From the NCBI RefSeq assembly GCF_039916245.1, contig NZ_JBDSLS010000219.1, positions 1 to 20,247 of the forward strand: 20,247 nucleotides of DNA, in the 5' to 3' direction. Source of the DNA: Gelidibacter sp039916245. GTDB lineage: Bacteria; Bacteroidota; Bacteroidia; Flavobacteriales; Flavobacteriaceae. The translations under genes and the position numbers were made by a program. The notes under the pieces are model-generated. The model was not told the origin of the DNA. It searched no databases and saw only the letters and a list, made by a program, of their open reading frames with translations. Below, in pieces: positions 7,982 through 15,191 of the stretch (positions are counted from its first letter, which is position 1; each line of letters starts with the position of its first letter).

Positions 7982-8084
7982 TGTTGAAATTATCAACATT
8001 TGTTAATTACTTAAAAAGAGCTTAAATCGCTTAAAAAACACCTTAAAATAGATTTCAACAGACTTTAACATCTCTTAAAAAGAG
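7982..8084. other. Gene-free spacer with phased CTTAAA repeats
   Basis: The 460-base gap between gyrB and asnB holds no gene I can support. Besides the hairpins listed separately, it has a TGTTGA/TCAACA inverted repeat (7982-7987, 7993-7998). It also has CTTAAA-type tracts starting at 8010, 8021, 8030, 8042, 8063 (CTTTAA) and 8074. The spacing averages about 10.7 bases, close to one helical turn. The 11-mer CTTAAAAAGAG occurs identically at 8010 and 8074. Phased tracts of this kind suggest bent DNA. Confidence 0.45.
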
Positions 8085-8093
8085 TAAAAACAA

Positions 8094-8119
8094 CAAAATC
8101 TCGCTAAGGCGAGATTTTG
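8094..8119 (-). terminator. Terminator after asnB
   Basis: An 11-bp perfect stem, CAAAATCTCGC (8094-8104) with GCGAGATTTTG (8109-8119), has a TAAG tetraloop. On the minus strand it is followed by TTGTTTTTAC. It lies 30 bases after the asnB stop codon. Confidence 0.85.
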
Positions 8120-8148
8120 AAATTTAAAAATTCAAGTTTATAAAGGAT

Positions 8149-9819
8149 TTAAGCTTTCACATAAGCATCTGTATGTACTTTTGAAACTGCACGTCCACTA
8201 GGGTCGTTCATGTTTTTAAAGCTCTCATCCCACTCTAAAGCAATTTTTGTACTACAAGCCACTGAGGCTTCCTGAGGCACACATAATGCAGCCGTATCAC
8301 TTGGGAAATATTCTGCGAAAATAGAACGGTAATAAAACTCCTCCTTGCTTGTTGGCGTTTGCAATGGGAACTTGTATTTGGCATTTGCCAATTGCTCATC
8401 GCTCACTTCGTTGTTTACCATTAATTTTAAGGTATCAATCCAGCTATAGCCTACACCATCACTAAATTGTTCTTTCTGCCTCCAAACGATACTTTCTGGC
8501 AACATATCTTCAAATGCCTTACGAACTACCCATTTTTCCATACGCTCGCCGTTGATCATTTTATCTTGTGGGTTAACGCGCATGGCAACATCCATAAATT
8601 CTTTATCTAAAAATGGTGTACGACCTTCAATTCCCCATGCTGCCAAGCTTTTGTTAGCACGCAAACAATCGTACATATGCAATTTACTCAATTTACGCAC
8701 TGTTTCTTCATGAAATTCGCGAGGATTTGGCGCTTTGTGGAAATAAAGATAACCCCCAAACAATTCGTCCGCACCTTCTCCAGACAACACCATTTTAATA
8801 CCCATCGACTTGATCACACGCGCCATCAAATACATTGGCGTACTGGCACGAATAGTAGTGACATCATAAGTTTCGAGGTTATAAATAACATCTCTCAATG
8901 CATCCAAACCTTCTTGAATGGTAAATTTTATTTCGTGATGAACGGTTCCGATATGATCTGCCACGACTCTTGCGGCAGCCAAATCTGGCGAACCTTCCAA
9001 TCCTACAGAAAAACTATGCAATTGTGGGTACCAAGCCGCTTGCGTATCATCAGATTCGATGCGTCTGTCGGCATATTTTTTAGCAATGGCCGATGTTACC
9101 GACGAATCCAATCCGCCAGAAAGCAACACCCCATAAGGCACATCACTCATCAATTGCCTGTGCACAGCAGCCTCTAAAGCTTCTTTAATGGCTTTAATGC
9201 TGGTTTCGTTATCCTTGACCGCATCAAAATCGACCCATTCGCGTTTGTACCACTGCACGAATTTGCCATCCTTGCTGCTCATATAATGCCCTGGAGGAAA
9301 TAATTCAATTTTTGTACAGTAACCTTCCAACGCTTTCAATTCTGAAGCGACATAAAAGGTTCCGTTTTGATCCCATCCAATATATAAAGGAATAATTCCC
9401 ATATGGTCACGAGCTATGAAATACTCATCTTTTTCAACATCATAAATGGCAAATCCGAAGATACCGTTCATCTCATCAATAAAATCAACCCCTTTTTCTT
9501 GATATAAAGCCAAGATCACTTCACAATCGCTTTCAGTTTGAAACTTGTAATCAGGAAATTGTTTTCTTAACGCTCTGTGATTGTAGATTTCGCCATTCGC
9601 AGCCAAGACTAATTTTTTGTCTTCACTAAATAAAGGTTGCTTTCCTGAAGCAGGGTCAACGATCGCCAAACGCTCATGGGTCATGATCGCTTTGTCATTA
9701 TTAAAAACGCCACTCCAATCCGGTCCGCGGTGACGGATTATTTTAGACATTTCCAATAATTGAGGTCTTAAATCTTCTGCTTTCTGTTTTAAATCAAAGG
9801 CACATACAATTCCACACAT
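8149..9819 (-). CDS. asnB: Asparagine synthase B (glutamine-hydrolysing)
   Basis: Makes asparagine from aspartate, ATP and glutamine-derived ammonia in the cytoplasm. The 556-residue length matches the E. coli AsnB type (about 554). The N-terminal glutaminase (Ntn) domain begins with Met-Cys2, the nucleophile exposed after Met removal. It also shows RHRGPD (29-34), the glutamine-site residues Arg50 and NGEIYNH (75-81), and SDCE (97-100). The synthetase domain has the pyrophosphate loop SGGLDSS (234-240) and SGEGADELFGGY (346-357). The ATG at 9819 is fixed by the required Cys2. It is followed by a strong terminator, so it is probably monocistronic. Confidence 0.96.
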   Translation of the reverse strand: MCGIVCAFDLKQKAEDLRPQLLEMSKIIRHRGPDWSGVFNNDKAIMTHERLAIVDPASGKQPLFSEDKKLVLAANGEIYNHRALRKQFPDYKFQTESDCEVILALYQEKGVDFIDEMNGIFGFAIYDVEKDEYFIARDHMGIIPLYIGWDQNGTFYVASELKALEGYCTKIELFPPGHYMSSKDGKFVQWYKREWVDFDAVKDNETSIKAIKEALEAAVHRQLMSDVPYGVLLSGGLDSSVTSAIAKKYADRRIESDDTQAAWYPQLHSFSVGLEGSPDLAAARVVADHIGTVHHEIKFTIQEGLDALRDVIYNLETYDVTTIRASTPMYLMARVIKSMGIKMVLSGEGADELFGGYLYFHKAPNPREFHEETVRKLSKLHMYDCLRANKSLAAWGIEGRTPFLDKEFMDVAMRVNPQDKMINGERMEKWVVRKAFEDMLPESIVWRQKEQFSDGVGYSWIDTLKLMVNNEVSDEQLANAKYKFPLQTPTSKEEFYYRSIFAEYFPSDTAALCVPQEASVACSTKIALEWDESFKNMNDPSGRAVSKVHTDAYVKA

Positions 9820-9860
9820 GATGATATTCTTTAGTATTAATATTTATTATAAATCTTAGG

Positions 9861-9868
9861 CAAATATG
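9861..9868 (-). promoter_or_regulatory. Probable -7 element of the asnB promoter
   Basis: CATATTTG on the minus strand matches TAnnTTTG at all but one position and lies 41 bases before the asnB ATG. A TTT, not TTG, is found 19 bases upstream. Confidence 0.4.
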
Positions 9869-9908
9869 CGAACATCATACTAATTATAAAACCAATTAGT
9901 CAAAAATG

Positions 9909-9923
9909 GTTACAATTTGTAAC
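9909..9923. promoter_or_regulatory. Inverted repeat upstream of asnB, possible operator
   Basis: GTTACA-ATT-TGTAAC is a perfect 6-base inverted repeat about 90 bases before asnB and 40 bases upstream of its predicted -7 element. The position and form suit a dimeric regulator, but which regulator cannot be told. The rest of the 256-base divergent spacer (9820-10075) is AT-rich and has no gene I can support. Confidence 0.35.
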
Positions 9924-10044
9924 TAAATAACAGTTTTTATCTTTAATTTAAAAGCTCATTTATTTTAAATGCTGGAATTTTATAATAAATGTAAACTTCC
10001 GTCTTAGCAATAAACTTTATAATTACTTTAAGACAATTAATTCT

Positions 10045-10052
10045 TAAATTTA
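10045..10052 (+). promoter_or_regulatory. Possible -7 element of the DUF2911 gene
   Basis: TAAATTTA matches TAnnTTTG at all but the last position and ends 23 bases before the ATG at 10076. TTA rather than TTG lies 19 bases upstream. Confidence 0.3.
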
Positions 10053-10075
10053 TCCTCAAAACAAAATAGAATTCT

Positions 10076-10618
10076 ATGAAAACAGTCTTTAAATCACTAG
10101 CATTAACCTTGACTTTGGCATTCACTTTTACGGCCAATGCACAAAAATTTCCAGATCTAGATCCAAGTCCAATGGATGCTGCAACCTACCCGAGCAGTTA
10201 TAAAATTTCTGAAAAGGCCATAAAAGTTATTTATAGCCGACCACAATTAAAAGGACGTGACCTGAACAAATTAGCACCAAATGATGATGTTTGGAGAACA
10301 GGTGCCAATGAGGCCACTGAAATTACCTTTTACAAACCTGTGAAGTTTGGAAATACCAAGGTTAAACCGGGAACCTATTCTTTATTTACAATTCCTGGAG
10401 ACAAAGAATGGACGATTATTTTGAGTTCAGAAATTAATGTTTGGGGTGCTTATACTTACAAACAAGAAAATGATGTGGCTCGCATAAAAGTGCCCGTAAC
10501 CAAAAGCAAGGATATTTTAGAAGCTTTCTCTATTGTTTTTGAAGAATCACCAACAGGAGCAGAGATGTATATGGGATGGGGCATGTTAAGAATCAAAGTG
10601 CCTTTTACGATACTATAG
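10076..10618 (+). CDS. Secreted DUF2911 protein
   Basis: A 180-residue exported protein whose signal peptide ends TANAQ at about residue 23. The mature part carries the DUF2911 signature: VIYSRPQLKGRDL (about 51-63), a VWRTGANEATEITF block (about 72-85), KPGTYSLFTIPG (about 97-108) and WTIILSS. The GWGMLRIKVPF segment closes the domain at the C-terminus. DUF2911 proteins are common in Bacteroidota and have no established biochemical function; a periplasmic or outer-membrane-associated role is inferred from the signal peptide. The gene stands alone on the plus strand, divergent from asnB and convergent with queE, with which it shares a terminator. Confidence 0.88.
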   Translation: MKTVFKSLALTLTLAFTFTANAQKFPDLDPSPMDAATYPSSYKISEKAIKVIYSRPQLKGRDLNKLAPNDDVWRTGANEATEITFYKPVKFGNTKVKPGTYSLFTIPGDKEWTIILSSEINVWGAYTYKQENDVARIKVPVTKSKDILEAFSIVFEESPTGAEMYMGWGMLRIKVPFTIL

Positions 10619-10637
10619 TCATTATCTTTTGAGATAA

Positions 10638-10672
10638 AAAAAAGAGTCTAGCATTTTGTTAGACTCTTTTTT
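10638..10672. terminator. Bidirectional terminator between the DUF2911 gene and queE
   Basis: A 13-bp perfect stem (10638-10650 with 10660-10672), core GAGTCTA/TAGACTC and a 9-base loop, is flanked by A and T runs. It works in both directions and separates two convergent genes whose stops lie 20 bases before and 4 bases after it. Confidence 0.9.
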
Positions 10673-10675
10673 ATT

Positions 10676-11308
10676 TTATGGAATATTCAAATATTTATGC
10701 GTTTGCAAGGACACTTTCCACTGCGGATTTGCCATCACATAATCAACGATTAATGGCACCATCTTATCGCGATTGCTCCATTCTGGTTGCAAATATAAAA
10801 TGCAATCGGCAGTCACTTTTGCAGCCTGCTCTTCGGCAAACCGGAAATCGTCTTTATTAAAGATAATGCATTTTAACTCGTTGGCATTTTCGTAAACCGC
10901 TTGAGTAGGGAGTTTCAACTTTTTGGGAGAGAGACAGATCCAATCCCAAGTTCCGGTTAATTGATAAGCACCAGAGGTTTCAATATGCGTTTGCATCCCT
11001 TTCTCCTTTAATTTTGCAGTTAAGGGATCCATATCCCACATTAAAGGTTCTCCTCCAGTAATCACAATGGTTTTACTATATCGAGCGGCATTTTCAACAA
11101 TAGCGTCTATCATGGTTGGTGGATGCAGTTCAGCATTCCAGCTTTCTTTGACATCACACCAATGACATCCCACATCACAACCCCCAAGTCTTATAAAATA
11201 AGCCGCCGTTCCCTTATGGTAACCTTCGCCTTGTATCGTATAAAACTCCTCCATTAAAGGCAATAAAAGACCTTTATCTATCAATTCTTGTTTTTCACTC
11301 TTTGTCAT
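10676..11308 (-). CDS. queE: 7-carboxy-7-deazaguanine synthase (radical SAM)
   Basis: QueE converts 6-carboxy-tetrahydropterin to 7-carboxy-7-deazaguanine in the queuosine/preQ0 pathway, using SAM and a 4Fe-4S cluster. The 210-residue product has EEFYTIQGEGYHKG (20-33), the cluster cysteines Cys44, Cys48 and Cys51 (CxxxCxxC in CDVGCHWCD), and the radical-SAM motif TGGEP (84-88). The C-terminal LSPK and LQP segments fit QueE. The ATG at 11308 (MTKSEK) is chosen over a TTG three codons upstream, because that TTG is the end of a perfect -7 promoter element (TATCTTTG). No other queuosine genes are in the window. Confidence 0.93.
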   Translation of the reverse strand: MTKSEKQELIDKGLLLPLMEEFYTIQGEGYHKGTAAYFIRLGGCDVGCHWCDVKESWNAELHPPTMIDAIVENAARYSKTIVITGGEPLMWDMDPLTAKLKEKGMQTHIETSGAYQLTGTWDWICLSPKKLKLPTQAVYENANELKCIIFNKDDFRFAEEQAAKVTADCILYLQPEWSNRDKMVPLIVDYVMANPQWKVSLQTHKYLNIP

Positions 11309-11314
11309 AGGGTG

Positions 11315-11322
11315 CAAAGATA
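11315..11322 (-). promoter_or_regulatory. -7 promoter element directly before queE
   Basis: TATCTTTG on the minus strand is a perfect TAnnTTTG ending only 6 bases before the queE ATG at 11308. The transcript would have almost no leader. No clear -33 TTG is visible at the usual spacing. Confidence 0.5.
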
Positions 11323-11363
11323 CTTCATAATCCTAAAAGTTGGATGGCAAGTAATAGAAGTTT

Positions 11364-11810
11364 TTATTTGGAGGCAATTACGTCAATTTCTATGCTCGCA
11401 TTGACCGCCAGACCACTTGCAGCAAAGGTTGTTCGCGCAGGTTTATTTGGAAAATATTCCTTGTATATTTTATTAAATGCAGCAAAATCTTCAATATCAC
11501 TTAAAATGACGGTACACTTAACCACTTTATCTAAAGATGACTTATGATGCTCTAAAACAGCCTTGACATTTTCTATACACTGTTTAGTCTCCGCCTCAAT
11601 TCCGCCATCAACAAGCGTTCGCGTTTGGTGATTCATTCCTACTTGGCCGCTTAAAAACAAAAAGCCATTGCTCTCAACCAGATCACTAAACGGCGCGTCT
11701 TGCTTTGTTGGCTCATGCGAATCATGAAACACAACCACATTGGGAGTCTGTTTGCACCCAAGGACAAACATCATGAGTAAAACGATGGAAAAAACAGATT
11801 TAAGTTTCAT
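11364..11810 (-). CDS. RidA/YjgF-family protein with a lipoprotein signal
   Basis: RidA-family proteins are small trimeric enzymes; canonical RidA hydrolyses reactive enamine/imine intermediates in the cytoplasm. Here residues about 37-148 show the family fold: LVESNGFLFLSGQVG, the IENVKAVLEHH helix, and PARTTFAASGLAVNASIEIDVIA with the conserved Arg126 and Glu141. Unusually, a lipoprotein signal precedes it: charged start, hydrophobic core and the lipobox VLGC with Cys19. The mature protein should therefore be lipid-anchored in the envelope. The family is established knowledge; the envelope location is inferred from the lipobox. The gene is divergent from the ATPase gene (39-base gap) and followed by queE on the same strand, though queE appears to have its own promoter. 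Confidence 0.88.
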   Translation of the reverse strand: MKLKSVFSIVLLMMFVLGCKQTPNVVVFHDSHEPTKQDAPFSDLVESNGFLFLSGQVGMNHQTRTLVDGGIEAETKQCIENVKAVLEHHKSSLDKVVKCTVILSDIEDFAAFNKIYKEYFPNKPARTTFAASGLAVNASIEIDVIASK

Positions 11811-11849
11811 TTTTTATCTCTTTAACTTGACTAAAATTACACTATTTTT

Positions 11850-13409
11850 ATGCAAAATTTAGAATTCATGGCCAGAAAAGATGAGTTTTTAAAACAGATT
11901 CAAGACGGAAACACCAATAAAGGCGGGTTTATTACTTTAGGCACCGCCATGTTGGATGGCGAACCTATTGCCGGCGCTTTTGTAAATGTTCCCTTAAAAA
12001 CATTGAACCGACACGGACTGATTGCTGGGGCGACAGGAACTGGAAAAACCAAAACCCTTCAGGTATTAGCTGAAAACCTTTCTGAAAAAGGAATCCCCGT
12101 CCTATTAATGGATGTTAAGGGCGATTTAAGCGGATTGGCAGAAGCAGGTGCTAGAAACCAAAAAATTGATGAACGTCAGGCAAAAATTGGCATTCCTTAT
12201 GAATCAAAAGCTTTTCCTGTTGAGATTTTAACGCTATCTCAACAAGATGGCGTACGATTAAGGGCGACGATTAGCGAATTTGGCCCTGTCCTCTTGTCGC
12301 GCATTCTCGATTTGTCAGATACGCAGTCGGGTATTGTTGCAGTGATTTTCAAATACTGTGATGATCATCAAATGCCACTATTGGATTTAAAGGATTTCAA
12401 AAAAATCTTGCAATATTCCACCCAAGAAGGAAAAGTTGAATTTGAGGAAGAATATGGCCGAATTTCAACCGCTTCAACAGGTACTATCCTAAGAAAACTT
12501 GTAGAACTGGAGCAGCAAGGTGCCGATTTGTTTTTCGGAGAAACCTCTTTCGAGGTCGATGACTTACTGAGAGTTGATGAAAATGGCAGAGGTTACATCA
12601 ATATTATTAGATTGACCGACATTCAAGATCGCCCAAAATTGTTTTCGACTTTTATGTTAAGTCTTTTGGCTGAAATCTATACTACTTTTCCTGAAAAAGG
12701 AGATACCGACCGACCGGAACTTATCTTATTTATTGAAGAAGCACATTTGATTTTTAATGAAGCATCGAAAGCGCTTTTAAACCAAATTGAAACTATTGTC
12801 AAGCTCATCCGAAGTAAAGGTGTCGGGATTTATTTTGTAACCCAAAACCCAACTGACGTTCCTGAAGTTGTATTGAGTCAATTAGGATTAAAAGTACAGC
12901 ATTCTTTACGGGCATTTACGGCAAACGACAGAAAAGCTATTAAGTTAGCAGCCCAAAATTATCCCGACTCGTCCTACTATGACACGGCAAGTGTTTTGAC
13001 TTCTCTAGGAACTGGCGAAGCATTGGTTAGCGCCTTGGACGAAAAAGGCAAACCAACGCCTCTCGCGGCTACCATGGTGCGTGCGCCCATGAGCAGAATG
13101 GATATTTTAACTGACAACGAACTATCGAGCTTACTTTCAAAGTCGAAATTGATCAAAAAATACAACGACACTATTGACAGAGACAGTGCTTATGAAATGT
13201 TGAACAGAAAAATTAAAAGTGCAGCGGCTGAACAGCAAATAGAAAATGACAAGAAAGCATCGGAAGCTTCAAAAAAAACACAGTCCAAACCACGCCCGAC
13301 GACCACACGTCGCAGTTCAGCAATGAATCCTGTTTTAAAGGTGCTAACCAGCGCTACATTTATAAGAAGTGTTTTTGGCATTTTGTCCAAAGTCATGAAG
13401 AAAAAGTAA
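11850..13409 (+). CDS. HerA-like ATPase/helicase, DUF853 (YjgR) family
   Basis: A 519-residue P-loop ATPase of the HerA/FtsK-like group, closest in layout to the DUF853/YjgR family, whose role is unknown. The Walker A motif is GATGTGKTKT (60-69, Lys66) and the Walker B motif is LILFIEEAHL (291-300). FVTQNPTDVPEVVLSQLG (sensor region, about 327-344) and the RAFTANDRKA segment (about 350-359) follow. After about residue 440 the protein turns basic and low-complexity (Lys/Thr/Arg-rich), then ends with a hydrophobic/basic segment. Two starts are possible: ATG at 11850 or ATG at 11868 (MARKDEF), the latter agreeing better with how I remember family members beginning. It is first of three plus-strand genes. 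Confidence 0.9.
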   Translation: MQNLEFMARKDEFLKQIQDGNTNKGGFITLGTAMLDGEPIAGAFVNVPLKTLNRHGLIAGATGTGKTKTLQVLAENLSEKGIPVLLMDVKGDLSGLAEAGARNQKIDERQAKIGIPYESKAFPVEILTLSQQDGVRLRATISEFGPVLLSRILDLSDTQSGIVAVIFKYCDDHQMPLLDLKDFKKILQYSTQEGKVEFEEEYGRISTASTGTILRKLVELEQQGADLFFGETSFEVDDLLRVDENGRGYINIIRLTDIQDRPKLFSTFMLSLLAEIYTTFPEKGDTDRPELILFIEEAHLIFNEASKALLNQIETIVKLIRSKGVGIYFVTQNPTDVPEVVLSQLGLKVQHSLRAFTANDRKAIKLAAQNYPDSSYYDTASVLTSLGTGEALVSALDEKGKPTPLAATMVRAPMSRMDILTDNELSSLLSKSKLIKKYNDTIDRDSAYEMLNRKIKSAAAEQQIENDKKASEASKKTQSKPRPTTTRRSSAMNPVLKVLTSATFIRSVFGILSKVMKKK

Positions 13410-13472
13410 TCACAAACCATTATCACCCAATAACAAACCTCCATTTCACTGGAGTTAAAATCAATATTTCAA

Positions 13473-14027
13473 ATGCATAAATCATTTATTTACATTGCTA
13501 TAGTTTCTCTTTTATTGACCAGTTGCGGAAAAAATCAAGATCCTTTTCTGATTCAAAAACAAAATATTGGAAACTTAACGGATTCCACTCAAGTCAAAGA
13601 TTTAAAAATGATTTTTGAGAAAGATTCTATTGCCAATTACAAAGGCGCAGATGAATTTACGGTAAACATCAGTGATATCAACATCTTTGACAAAGATGGC
13701 AAGCCGCTATTGAGTATTTCTCCTAAAACAAAAGCAGATTCAACCGCAACAGTGAGCAGTGTTCGCATCTTGGATCCACGATATAAGACTGAGAAAGGGA
13801 TTTCTACTTTAAGCACGTTCAAGGATATCGAAAAGGCCTATACCATTTCAAAAATCGATAATCTTATCAGCTTCATCATTGTTAACGTCAAGGAAATCAA
13901 TGCCTCGTTCACGATTGACAAAAACGAGTTGCCTTCCAATCTTCGCTTTGATAGAAGCATATCGATTGTGGCTTCTCAAATTCCGGACAACGCAAAAATT
14001 AAATATTTTTTCGTGCATTGGAACTAA
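13473..14027 (+). CDS. Hypothetical lipoprotein
   Basis: I do not recognise the family. The 184-residue product has a lipoprotein signal: MHKSF, a hydrophobic stretch, then the lipobox LTSC with Cys18. The mature protein is mostly alternating polar and hydrophobic segments, probably beta-rich, with no cysteines or obvious catalytic motif beyond the anchor. It should be attached to the inner or outer membrane. It lies 63 bases after the ATPase gene, with only a weak 5-bp hairpin (13439-13454) between, and 17 bases before the YitT-type gene. Co-transcription with the latter is likely, and a link to its function possible. Confidence 0.75.
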   Translation: MHKSFIYIAIVSLLLTSCGKNQDPFLIQKQNIGNLTDSTQVKDLKMIFEKDSIANYKGADEFTVNISDINIFDKDGKPLLSISPKTKADSTATVSSVRILDPRYKTEKGISTLSTFKDIEKAYTISKIDNLISFIIVNVKEINASFTIDKNELPSNLRFDRSISIVASQIPDNAKIKYFFVHWN

Positions 14028-14044
14028 ACCAACAAAAATAAAAG

Positions 14045-15028
14045 ATGAGTTCATTTTTCTCAAAACTGTTAGTCACGATTGCTCGGAAAAAACTTGAGCA
14101 AGAGAACTCGTCTGCAACAATAAAAAATAGACAAGTCATCCCTTTAGCGCGACAGATTAAAATAGAAATCAAGCACGCGATAAAGGATTACACCTCTCTT
14201 CTCATTGGCGTATTTTCAGCCGGTTTTGGCTTGAAGGGGTTTTTATTGCCCAATCGTTTTATAGATGGCGGTGCCACGGGTATTTCCTTACTTTTAGATA
14301 ATTTTACCGAAATTGATTTGAGTTATTTACTAATTTTGGTGAACATTCCTTTTTTAATTCTTGCAATAAAAACATTCAGCACAAAATTTGCGATTAAAAG
14401 TGGCATTACCATTGCCTTATTAGCCCTCGTCGTACATTATGTGGACTATCCAATAATAACAGAAGATCGTTTATTGATTGCAGTTTTCGGAGGTTTCTTT
14501 CTTGGGTTGGGCATCGGGTTAGCCATGAGAGGCGGCAGTGTTATTGACGGTACAGAAGTATTGGCCATTTGGCTCAGCAAAAAACTCTCCATCACAGTTG
14601 GCGACGTATTACTGCTGATTAATATTATCATTTTTTCGTTTGCAGCCTATGTTTTATCTATAGAAATTGCACTATATGCGATATTGACCTATTTATCTGC
14701 AGCAAAAACGGTCGACTTTGTTGTGGATGGGGTTGAACAATATGTTGGGGTTACCATCATTTCGGAAAAACATCAAGCACTCAAAACAATGATTGTTACA
14801 AAACTAAAATGCGCCTGTACCATTTATGCTGGAAAAGGCGGCTATGGCGCACATGGCGAAAGCTATGAAAAAGATATTATCTATACCGTTGTAACCCGAT
14901 TGGAACTCGCGAAACTACATACAGAAATCGACAAAATTGACGAACACGCATTTATTATCATGGGACTTGTGAAGGATACTAAAGGCGGAATGATAAAACG
15001 GAAACCTTTAAATAAAAGTAAAAAGTGA
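14045..15028 (+). CDS. YitT-family membrane protein with C-terminal DUF2179 domain
   Basis: A 327-residue inner-membrane protein. A polar N-terminus (1-50) is followed by about five or six hydrophobic segments between residues 50 and 230. These include the family motifs LPNRFIDGGATGISLL and GGSVIDGTEVLAIWLS, two inverted copies of a GG(x)TG/DGTE-type pattern. The C-terminal part (about 232-320) is the soluble DUF2179 domain (VGVTIISEKHQAL..., CTIYAGKGGYGA, YTVVTRLELAKL, HAFIIMG). YitT/DUF161 proteins are widespread, and their substrate or function is not firmly known. It follows the lipoprotein gene by 17 bases and is followed by a repeat block rather than a clear terminator. Confidence 0.92.
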   Translation: MSSFFSKLLVTIARKKLEQENSSATIKNRQVIPLARQIKIEIKHAIKDYTSLLIGVFSAGFGLKGFLLPNRFIDGGATGISLLLDNFTEIDLSYLLILVNIPFLILAIKTFSTKFAIKSGITIALLALVVHYVDYPIITEDRLLIAVFGGFFLGLGIGLAMRGGSVIDGTEVLAIWLSKKLSITVGDVLLLINIIIFSFAAYVLSIEIALYAILTYLSAAKTVDFVVDGVEQYVGVTIISEKHQALKTMIVTKLKCACTIYAGKGGYGAHGESYEKDIIYTVVTRLELAKLHTEIDKIDEHAFIIMGLVKDTKGGMIKRKPLNKSKK

Positions 15029-15042
15029 TGCGTCTTATGACG

Positions 15043-15164
15043 GATGACCGAGGACTGATGACCGAGGACTGATGACCGAGGACAGAAGACCGAGGACTGA
15101 TGACTGAGGACTGATGACCCGCCCGAACGTTCCTTTTCGGTACGGACAGGCTGAGGACTGATTG
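15043..15164 (+). repeat. 14-bp tandem repeat block (GATGACCGAGGACT), interrupted
   Basis: Five consecutive 14-base units start at 15043, 15057, 15071, 15085 and 15099: two perfect, three with one change each. A sixth begins at 15113 (GATGAC), is broken by a GC-rich insert (15119-15150), and seems to resume as CTGAGGACTGATT. The block fills most of the spacer between the YitT-type gene and the cupin-like gene. It shares the ACTGA core with the repeats beside ffh. Confidence 0.9.
15119..15150. repeat. GC-rich REP-like element inserted in the tandem repeat
   Basis: A roughly 32-base GC-rich stretch (CCGCCCG...GGACAGG) splits a 14-bp repeat unit. Its centre can fold as CGTTCC-TTTTC-GGTACG (one T.T mismatch). 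The composition contrasts strongly with the surroundings. It resembles short dispersed intergenic repeats known from other Bacteroidota genomes, but no second copy is in this window. Confidence 0.5.
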
Positions 15165-15191
15165 ATTAAAATTTAAAAACAGAAAAAACGA

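Noticed and set aside
7689..8148. Possible replication origin or small RNA gene upstream of gyrB
   Set aside because: No cluster of DnaA boxes and no dnaA nearby. The hairpins and promoter-like element do not define a clear RNA gene, so I list them separately.
8677..9177. Long open frame opposite asnB
   Set aside because: It lies wholly inside asnB on the other strand; asnB is fully supported by motifs, and the opposite frame resembles no known protein.
9943..10137. Minus-strand open frame overlapping the DUF2911 start
   Set aside because: It covers the promoter and signal-peptide region of a well-supported gene, and is low-complexity with no recognisable features.
15043..15164. Possible CRISPR array
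   Set aside because: The 14-base units are directly abutting, with no unique spacers of 25-40 bases, and no cas gene is present. It is a simple tandem repeat.
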